Positions 32,246-40,038 of a stretch of DNA of 64,000 nt are shown here, in pieces. Position 1 is the stretch's first letter. Every line of letters begins with the position of its first letter. Source of the stretch: Prorocentrum cordatum (Eukaryota > Sar > Dinophyceae > Prorocentrales > Prorocentraceae); contig CAUYUJ010009546.1 of the NCBI GenBank assembly GCA_963575745.1, positions 297,501 through 361,500 on the forward strand. The letters run 5' to 3'. The notes under the pieces were generated by a model that had not been told where the DNA came from, searched no databases, and saw only the letters and a list, made by a program, of their open reading frames with translations. A program made the translations under genes and the position numbers.

Positions 32246-33486
32246 GTCGGGTGAGGGCCCCTCGGGCCACGCCAGTGGCCCACCAGCGCCCGGGAGACGC
32301 GGCGGGTTGTTAGCTTCGCGTCGTCGAGGCGCGCGGCTGCGGCAAGCCGCTTTTCTGGTAAAAGCCAAACAAGACCTACGAAGCCGAGAACAACTTCGGC
32401 TGCCTGGCTGGGTTTCATCACGATCATCGGGTTCTGGATCGACTTCCCTTACCAACAGGATGGCGCAGATCAAAGAGGACTTCACTAAAGAGGACTGACC
32501 GGCGAGAGCTGAACTTGGGCACATGCTGGTCCTCGACCCACTGACGTGACGCCGAAGATAAGGTTGTACATTCACATTGGCAGCGCATCGCACGATAACG
32601 CGTGCCGACATTCGGCGACTGCGCCACCACCCGTGGAGACACACGTTGTCCTTGCCAGGTGATGCAGGAGTTGCATTGGGCGGTTTCTCGTCCAACTCTG
32701 CAACCACCGTCGTGGTTTACACCATGCCCGTGTTTCGTCGCAACCACATTAGCAAGACTCGCATTGCCTGGCACGAGCCAAGTTGGCACGCATGTTAGTG
32801 CAAGTTGGGCAAGACAACAAAAGGCGGGCCAACGCGGTCCCAAGAGAGCCCAGGGGGTCCTAAGACGGCTCCAGAGGCCCAATGTAACCTCAAGATGGCT
32901 TGCGCGCAGGTGCTGCCCCAAGGTGAACCAAAAGGTTATGTACGAATAGTCGGCTCTGTTCGACCCGCCACGACGGCTGTCTCTCTGCTGCTCCTTTGGC
33001 TACCCCCCCATCCCCCGCCCGTCTTCCCTCCCTCTCGGTGGAGGACGACCGTACAGGCCCGCCTCCTCCCTCCCTTCCGACCTCTCGAGGAGGTTGGATA
33101 CATATTCGGAGGAGGAGGAGGAGAAGCAGGAGGAGGGGGAGGTGGGGGGCGGAAAAGAGGAGCACGTGGCTGTGTGTATGTATGCAAGTGTTTACATGTA
33201 TGTATATGTTTTTTCGTGCACACATCTCTGGGGGATTAATGCCCATAGGCGATTAATTCCCGTCACGATCGAGGTTTGTCTGACCGTTTCACTCGGGAAA
33301 TCTTCAACCGTATGAAAGCCCGTAGCACATACCACGCAGATCGCGACGCCGTGGTAAAGATGTATGGTAAGGATGATATATGGCAGCAATCACTGATGTC
33401 TCTTTGCGGCATGAGTCGTGGCCAGGTCCCTCCGATCCATCGCCCAATGTGCTCAAGTCTTTTTCTGCTGAAAAGGTCAGCAGCAT

Positions 33487-33933
33487 ATGGTCGAGTGGGC
33501 CCTCTCCTATTCATCGACCGCCCACTTCATATATACGCTCACCAGAGACGCCATCGCACCGACCAGGTGCGAGTGCACCTGCCCTGCTCCGCCCGCCGCG
33601 GCGGAGGTCTGCGAGCCCGTGTTCGAGATCGTCAAGGAGGCGGTGGGGCGCCCACTGGTGTGCCCAGCGGCGCCTGCCTGTACCTGTGCTGCAGCACCAC
33701 CTTGTCCCGAGTGCCCGGGCACGTCGACACCCCTTGCGGGCCCGCCGAGCGGCGGGCGGACGGTGCCTCTGGAGTTCGCCGTGAGCTTCAGCTTGCTGTG
33801 TTTGCTCCTCGGCTACGTGTTCGGGAGGTGCGGAGGGCGTCGCCGAGTGGTGCGGTCGTCCACGTCTGCCGCCTTGCAGGGACCAGCGTCTCGTGAGGAG
33901 GTGGAGGCATGGCGACGATCGGTCGGACTCTAG
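33487..33933 (+). CDS. Retroelement ORF1 (copy A): small Cys/Pro-rich membrane protein
   Basis: 148 residues. Residues 27-77 are rich in Cys and Pro (Cys near 28, 30, 32, 42, 59, 65, 67, 73 and 76). Residues about 95-113 (LEFAVSFSLLCLLLGYVFG) form one hydrophobic span, followed by a basic stretch RCGGRRR. The predicted product is thus a small single-span membrane protein with a Cys-rich domain on one side. The last 25 nt overlap the start of ORF2 in another frame. The protein is the same in copy B despite nucleotide differences. I know no family for it. It sits where other retroelements have gag or a leader ORF. Confidence 0.55.
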   Translation: MVEWALSYSSTAHFIYTLTRDAIAPTRCECTCPAPPAAAEVCEPVFEIVKEAVGRPLVCPAAPACTCAAAPPCPECPGTSTPLAGPPSGGRTVPLEFAVSFSLLCLLLGYVFGRCGGRRRVVRSSTSAALQGPASREEVEAWRRSVGL

Positions 33934-35096
33934 ACGCAGACAAGATGCTGACTCTCGTCTGCTACGACGACGACGCTGCTGGGCTGCTCTACCACCACCG
34001 TGTCTTGTTCACCAGGAAGGCTGCTGGTCGGTGGATCAGAGGGTCCCCAGACGGAGATGACTATGAGGGGGACTTCAATGGGGTTGATGCGCGGCCGCTG
34101 GCTCCGAGCGTGTCCTTCCAGGTCGACCCGGGTGCGACGATGTACGTGTTTCGAGGGCCGCTGCGAACCCTTGCTCGGATCGCCACCATGCACGAGCAGG
34201 CGCGCGAGATCACTGAGGTGCTGGGGGCTGCTCCTGCACCAGGGGCGGGGGGCGTGGCTGGCCCCAGCTGGCGTGTGGCGGACCCCTCGTCGGCTGAGTT
34301 CGATCAGGTCGTCACTGCCGCGAGGCTCGCTGACTCCTCCGATGATCGCGATGATGGTGTCAGAGTTCAGCGGTTGGCTCTCATCGACGGCAACACCCAG
34401 CTGGTCGAGCTTGTGAAGGACTCAGACCCCTATGCGAGGCTTGCTCGGAAGTGGGGTCGGCTGCCTGGCGGTGCTTCGGGCGACCTACGGCTGCTTGGCC
34501 ATCTCCTGAACTCTGTGCAAAGGCAAGTGCTGCCGCTGTCGGAGGCGATGGAGCTTGTGACGCCCAAGGCTTTCGCAGGATGGCCTCATCCTGGGCCAAA
34601 GGCTATCCAGGAGTTTCCCGAGTCGGACCTTGAGAACGGCGGTGACCTTCAGGTGCGGCTCGACGCTCCCATGCGTAAGTCTGGGGTCAGCGAGAACTCG
34701 TCCGTGGCACGTGTGCTTCGGAACCTAGTCCAGATCGTGGGGCTCGAGATCGGCTACGACCAGATCGAGTCGGCCAACGTCGCCTGCAGCGAGCAGGCGG
34801 TGCTCGGGTTCCACGTGATCCAGCAGGTTCAACGTGATCCCAGCTCTGCAGACCTGAACATCGGCACCATCGGGTCTTACGACGAGATCGGCAGGGCCCA
34901 CTTGCACGGCAACGACACTTGGCTCGGCGGCGAGCAGAAGGGGGAGGCCAAGACGATGGAGGTCCAACGGAAGTGGCGTGAGGTGCTGGCCGCCGAGCGC
35001 CGCTGTTCTGACGATCGGGATGGGCCTCCCGACCTGAAGTCCGAGGCGAAGGCAAAGGCCTCTCCTGCTGGCCAGCAGGAGGGGCAGACATCATGA
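33909..35096 (+). CDS. Retroelement ORF2 (copy A): probable gag-like structural protein
   Basis: 395 residues, starting MATIGRTLDADKML. It has no CCHC zinc knuckle and no enzymatic motif that I recognise. The gag-like role is inferred only from position directly upstream of the reverse transcriptase. The C-terminus is charged and Lys/Gln-rich (SEAKAKASPAGQQEG), as would suit nucleic-acid binding. It overlaps ORF1 by 25 nt and ends in ATGA, where its TGA stop shares bases with the ATG of ORF3 (35093). Such an overlap suggests termination-reinitiation coupling. The other copy (38856-39983) has a 1-nt deletion near codon 348, so this one preserves the ancestral frame. Confidence 0.6.
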   Translation: MATIGRTLDADKMLTLVCYDDDAAGLLYHHRVLFTRKAAGRWIRGSPDGDDYEGDFNGVDARPLAPSVSFQVDPGATMYVFRGPLRTLARIATMHEQAREITEVLGAAPAPGAGGVAGPSWRVADPSSAEFDQVVTAARLADSSDDRDDGVRVQRLALIDGNTQLVELVKDSDPYARLARKWGRLPGGASGDLRLLGHLLNSVQRQVLPLSEAMELVTPKAFAGWPHPGPKAIQEFPESDLENGGDLQVRLDAPMRKSGVSENSSVARVLRNLVQIVGLEIGYDQIESANVACSEQAVLGFHVIQQVQRDPSSADLNIGTIGSYDEIGRAHLHGNDTWLGGEQKGEAKTMEVQRKWREVLAAERRCSDDRDGPPDLKSEAKAKASPAGQQEGQTS

Positions 35097-37204
35097 CCGC
35101 CTTGGCGCCGGGGGGCAAGGATGAGGCACTTCCCTGCCGAGCCTCCCGAGTATCAAGTGGGGAGTTTTTGGACAGAGGAGGTGGGCCCAAGCATGGTGAT
35201 CCGTTCCCGCTGCCAGTGCCTTCCGTTGCTGGACGTGGTGATCGTGGGCCCCCTCCCCACCGTGAAGCGCCTGGGTTAACTGTTCGGAGAAGCAGACAGC
35301 TCAGGATTGCCGAAGCGGCGCGCAGCCTCAACACTTTGGCTGCCTCTACCGCCTCTTCGATTCGTTCAGGAGGTGCCTGGTTTGGGACTTCGTTACCGCC
35401 GCGCCTCTCCTTCACCCAGGCTGCTGCGATGAATCGTGTTCGAGACGTCGTTGGTAGTTATGGGACGATGCCGGCTGGGATGACTGTTCGGGAAGCTTTC
35501 TGGGGGCTTCTCAAGTCAAATGACCTGCACTGCGTTGGGGAGAAGAACCTCGCCCCGTATCAGCCCGATCTTCTGAAGGTCGTGAAGGGCAAGACGGCGC
35601 CAAAGCCCGCCGTCGATTTGCTGCCGCCCGAGGAGGCGGCCTTCTTGATTGATCCGGATAGGTACCTCGTTCGCTCGCAACCCGAGATCGATGCTTGGAA
35701 TGAGGAGCACCCGACTTTCAGGCCTTACTGGGACCCCCACTTGCGACAGGATCGGTCGGCGCGGCTCGACCTCTACCGTGAGCTCTATGACAGGGGACTC
35801 CTGGGGTTCAGAACTCGTATCAAGGCGAAGGTGGGGATATTCTTTGTGTGGAAGTCGTCTCGTCGTGGGATCAGGCTTATCGTGGACGCCTGGATGCCGA
35901 ACGGCCACCACCGCTTGCCGCCGAAGACTAGACTAGGGGGAGCTGGTGCCCTCTCGCAGCTCGACGGTTGGCTCGACCAGGATGAGCTCGCCAGCTTGGC
36001 GCAGGGGTGTGGCCCGATTGCCGAGGTCCCGAACCTCTCCGTCTGTGTTGGTGACGTGGAGGACGCCTTCTATCAGTTCTCGGTCGAGTCGATGGCCGAG
36101 TGGTTCGGCCTAGACGACCCCGTCCGATGCTCCGAGTTCGGCCTCTCGCAGATCTTCGACAACGACCTCGAAAGGCTTCGCCCTGCCCGGCCCACGGAGA
36201 AAGTGTTTCCTGTCTTTCTTGGGATGCCGCAAGGCTGGTCCTGGGCCCTGCACTTCTGCACCACCTCGGTGAATCACTTCACCTCCGTGGCTATCGGGGG
36301 GGAGCATCGGCTGGTGCAAGAGGGACTCCCCGCTCCTGATCTCCGATCTGGTCCCGTCTCGAGTGTCTATGTAGATAACCTTGCCACAGTCGGTCTCTCG
36401 TGCTCCGAGGTTTCGTCAGATTGCGCTGCGATCAAGAGGGAGCTTGAGAGCGTGGGGTTCACGTTGCACGAGGAGGGCGGGGACGCCCTGCTGGTCGAGA
36501 ATGTGGGCATCGTGATAGACAAGAGCAGGTGCAGCATTCGTCACAAGCCTGAGAGGGCGTGGCGGTTGTATCTTGGGATTAAGTATATTCTGAAGTTGCG
36601 TCGGGTGACTGGAGAGGCAGTTCGTGTTTTGCTGGGTCACTGCATCCACTACCTTGTCCTCCTGAGGCCAGCGATGTCTGTCTTTGCCCACGCCTATCGG
36701 TTTGTGAACGACAGCCTAGGACGTACGTGTGAGTTACCTGGCCAGGTGAAGCGTGAGTTCCGCATGATGGCGGGGCTCGTTTTCTTGGCCGAGGCACGGC
36801 TGTCCGTTCCGCCTTCGGATCGAGCCTACTGTGGAGACGCGTCAGGGAAGGGATGCGCCGTCATGGACACCCCCATGGGCCCCGCGGAGTTCCGAAAGCT
36901 TACTAGATGGAAGGAGCGTTGGCGGTTCGTGGAGGTAGAGGGGGATCGCGGGGACACCATGAGGACCTCTGGGAACCTGCCGCCCCCGAACCCTGGCTGG
37001 TCTGCTGATCTTGAGGTGCCTGACACATCATATTCACGGTGGCTTCTGGAGTCTGCTGGGATACCCAACCCGTCTTCGGGCGTTCTGGAGTCGGGTGGTT
37101 TTCGTTCTGGAGTCTGTAAACTACGCGGTAAGGAGCGTAGACAGCTAGAGCAGAAGGAGATAGTTGGCATGGTCCCGATCCTTCCCGAGGACGTTGTCGG
37201 GTGA
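35093..37204 (+). pseudogene. Retroelement ORF3 (copy A): reverse transcriptase with truncated RNase H
   Basis: 703 codons, identical to copy B except for about eight residues. It contains the RT boxes GDVEDAFYQ, FLGMPQGWSWALHF and VYVDNLATVG, and the first RNase H box YCGDASGKG. At 37195-37199 the sequence jumps from ORF3 into the duplicated flank, and the frame stops three bases later (GGGTGA). The second and third RNase H acidic residues, the methyltransferase and the recombinase are missing. RT activity could remain, but the polyprotein is incomplete. Confidence 0.8.
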
Positions 37205-38329
37205 GGGCCCCTCGGGCCACGCCAGTGGCCCACCAGCGCCCGGGAGACGCGGCGGGTTGTTAGCTTCGCGTCGTCGAGGCGCGCGGCTGCGGCAAGCCGC
37301 TTTTCTGGTAAAAGCCAAACAAGACCTACGAAGCCGAGAACAACTTCGGCTGCCTGGCTGGGTTTCATCACGATCATCGGGTTCTGGATCGACTTCCCTT
37401 ACCAACAGGATGGCGCAGATCAAAGAGGACTTCACTAAGGAGGACTGACCGGCGAGAGCTGAACTTGGGCACATGCTGGTCCTCGACCCACTGACGTGAC
37501 GCCGAAGATAAGGTTGTACATTCACATTGGCAGCGCATCGCACGATAACGCGTGCCGACATTCGGCGACTGCGCCACCACCCGTGGAGACACACGTTGTC
37601 CTTGCCAGGTGATGCAGGAGTTGCATTGGGCGGTTTCTTGTCCAACTCTGCAACCACCGTCGTGGTTTACACCATGCCCGTGTTTCGTCGCAACCACATT
37701 AGCAAGACTCGCATTGCCTGGCACGAGCCAAGTTGGCACGCATGTTAGTGCAAGTTGGGCAAGACAACAAAAGGCGGGCCAACACGGTCCCAAGAGAGCC
37801 CAGGGGGTCCTAAGACGGCTCCAGAGGCCCAATGTAACCTCAAGATGGCTTGCGCGCAGGTGCTGCCCCAAGGTGAACCAAAAGGTTATGTACGAATAGT
37901 CGGCTCTGTTCGACCCGCCACGACGGCTGTCTCTCTGCTGCTCCTTTGGCTACCCCCCCATCCCCCGCCCGTATTCCCTCCCTCTCGGTGGAGGACGACC
38001 GCGCAGGCCCGCCTCCTCCCGCCCTTCCGACCTCTCGAGGAGGTTGGATACATATTCGGAGGAGGAGGAGAAGCAGGAGGAGGGGGAGGTGGGGGGCGGA
38101 AAAGAGGAGCACGTGGCTGTGTGTATGTATGCAAGTGTTTACATGTATGTATATGTTTTTTCGTGCACACATCTCTGGGGGATTAATGCCCATAGGCGAT
38201 TAATTCCCGTCACGATCGAGGTTTGTCTGACCGTTTCACTCGGGAAATCTTCAACCGTATGAAAGCCCGTAGCACATACCACGCAGATCGCGACGCCGTG
38301 GTAAAGATGTATGGTAAGGATGATATATG

Positions 38330-38416
38330 GCAGCAATCACTGATGTCTCTTTGCGGCATGAGTCGTGGCCAGGTCCCTCCGATCCATCGCCCAATGTGCT
38401 CAAGTCTTTTTCTGCT
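38330..38416 (+). repeat. Retroelement left-end repeat A1
   Basis: GCAGCAATCACTGATGTCTC through to TTTTTCTGCT. It matches 44798-44883 with two substitutions and one 1-nt gap, and unit A has the same at 33383-33469. Upstream of it (TATATG) similarity stops, so this marks the left boundary. Confidence 0.7.
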
Positions 38417-38433
38417 GAAAAGGTCAGCAGCAT

Positions 38434-38880
38434 ATGGTCGAGTGGGCCCTCTCCTATTCATCGACCGCCCACTTCATATATACGCTCACCAGAGACGCCA
38501 TCGCACCGACCAGGTGCGAGTGCACCTGCCCTGCTCCGCCCGCCGCGGCGGAGGTCTGCGAGCCCGTGTTCGAGATCGTCAAGGAGGCGGTGGGGCGCCC
38601 ACTGGTGTGCCCAGCGGCGCCTGCCTGTACCTGTGCTGCAGCGCCACCTTGTCCCGAGTGCCCGGGCACGTCGACACCCCTTGCGGGCCCGCCGAGCGGC
38701 GGGCGGACGGTGCCTCTGGAGTTCGCCGTGAGCTTCAGCTTGCTGTGTTTGCTCCTCGGCTACGTGTTCGGGAGGTGCGGAGGGCGTCGCCGAGTGGTGC
38801 GGTCGTCCACGTCTGCCGCCTTGCAGGGGCCAGCGTCTCGTGAGGAGGTGGAGGCATGGCGACGATCGGTCGGACTCTAG
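38434..38880 (+). CDS. Retroelement ORF1 (copy B): small Cys/Pro-rich membrane protein
   Basis: 148 residues beginning MVEWALSYSS, 17 nt after the A1 repeat. Translation is the same as in copy A. There is a Cys/Pro-rich segment, then one hydrophobic span (residues about 95-113), then a basic C-terminus ending WRRSVGL. It overlaps ORF2 by 25 nt. Conservation of the protein while synonymous sites differ (GCA/GCG Ala codon near 38641) weakly supports that it is coding. Possible roles such as particle association or membrane anchoring are speculation. Confidence 0.55.
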   Translation: MVEWALSYSSTAHFIYTLTRDAIAPTRCECTCPAPPAAAEVCEPVFEIVKEAVGRPLVCPAAPACTCAAAPPCPECPGTSTPLAGPPSGGRTVPLEFAVSFSLLCLLLGYVFGRCGGRRRVVRSSTSAALQGPASREEVEAWRRSVGL

Positions 38881-39983
38881 ACGCAGACAAGATGCTGACT
38901 CTCGTCTGCTACGACGACGACGCTGCTGGGCTGCTCTACCACCACCGTGTCTTGTTCACCAGGAAGGCTGCTGGTCGGTGGATCAGAGGGTCCCCAGACG
39001 GAGATGACTATGAGGGGGACTTCAATGGGGTTGATGCGCGGCCGCTGGCTCCGAGCGTGTCCTTCCAGGTCGACCCGGGTGCGACGATGTACGTGTTTCG
39101 AGGGCCGCTGCGAACCCTTGCTCGGATCGCCACCATGCACGAGCAGGCGCGCGAGATCACTGAGGTGCTGGGGGCTGCTCCTGCACCAGGGGCGGGGGGC
39201 GTGGCTGGCCCCGGCTGGCGTGTGGCGGACCCCTCGTCGGCTGAGTTCGATCAGGTCGTCACTGCCGCGAGGCTCGCTGACTCCTCCGATGATCGCGATG
39301 ATGGTGTCAGAGTTCAGCGGTTGGCTCTCATCGACGGCAACGCCCAGCTGGTCGAGCTTGTGAAGGACTCAGACCCCTATGCGAGGCTTGCTCGGAAGTG
39401 GGGTCGGCTGCCTGGCGGTGCTTCGGGCGACCTACGGCTGCTTGGCCATCTCCTGAACTCTGTGCAAAGGCAAGCGCTGCCGCTGTCGGAGGCGATGGAG
39501 CTTGTGACGCCCAAGGCTTTCGCAGGATGGCCTCATCCTGGGCCAAAGGCTATCCAGGAGTTTCCCGAGTCGGACCTTGAGAACGGCGGTGACCTTCAGG
39601 TGCGGCTCGACGCTCTCATGCGTAAGTCTGGGGTCAGCGAGAACTCGTCCGTGGCACGTGTGCTTCGGAACCTAGTCCAGATCGTGGGGCTCGAGATCGG
39701 CTACGACCAGATCGAGTCGGCCAACGTCGCCTGCAGCGAGCAGGCGGTGCTCGGGTTCCACGTGATCCAGCAGGTTCAACGTGATCCCAGCTCTGCAGAC
39801 CTGAACATCGGCACCATCGGGTCTTACGACGAGATCGGCAGGGCCCACTTGCACGGCTACGACACTTGGCTCGGCGGCGAGCAGAAGGGGGAGGCCAAGC
39901 GATGGAGGTCCAACGGAAGTGGCGTGAGGTGCTGGCCGCCGAGCGCCGCTGTTCTGACGATCGGGATGGGCCTCCCGACCTGA
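38856..39983 (+). pseudogene. Retroelement ORF2 (copy B): gag-like, C-terminus frameshifted
   Basis: 375 codons. Identical to copy A apart from four substitutions up to codon 348, where AAGACGATGG of copy A is AAGCGATGG (1-nt deletion at about 39899). The last 27 residues therefore read in a different frame (RWRSNGSG to MGLPT) and the basic tail is lost. The normal ATGA junction with ORF3 (40039) is still present but is no longer reached in frame, leaving a 55-nt gap between stop and ORF3 start. Confidence 0.6.
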
Positions 39984-40038
39984 AGTCCGAGGCGAAGGCA
40001 AAGGCCTCTCCTGCTGGCCAGCAGGAGGGGCAGACATC

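Larger units (their letters stand above)
32246..37195 (+). repeat. Tandem duplication, unit A (4,950 bp)
   Basis: This segment is repeated head-to-tail as 37196 to about 42145. The copies differ by roughly 28 substitutions, a 3-nt difference in a GGA run and a 1-nt deletion (about 0.6%). The unit contains 1.1 kb of sequence flanking the retroelement plus its first 3.8 kb. It joins unit B at GTCG, and the same GTCG is present at 32246 and 42142. The duplication is therefore of flank plus element together, not a transposition product. Confidence 0.85.
33383..37199 (+). mobile_element. 3'-truncated copy of the tyrosine-recombinase retroelement
   Basis: Starts at GCAGCAATCACTGATGTCTC and carries ORF1, ORF2 and most of ORF3. 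It is cut at the duplication junction inside the RNase H region and lacks the methyltransferase, recombinase and right-end repeats. ORF2 is intact in this copy. Confidence 0.8.

Noticed and set aside
32424-32921. 165-codon reverse ORF present in both duplicated units (also 37374-37871)
   Set aside because: Present twice only because the DNA is duplicated; no recognisable motif and overlapping forward frames are equally open.
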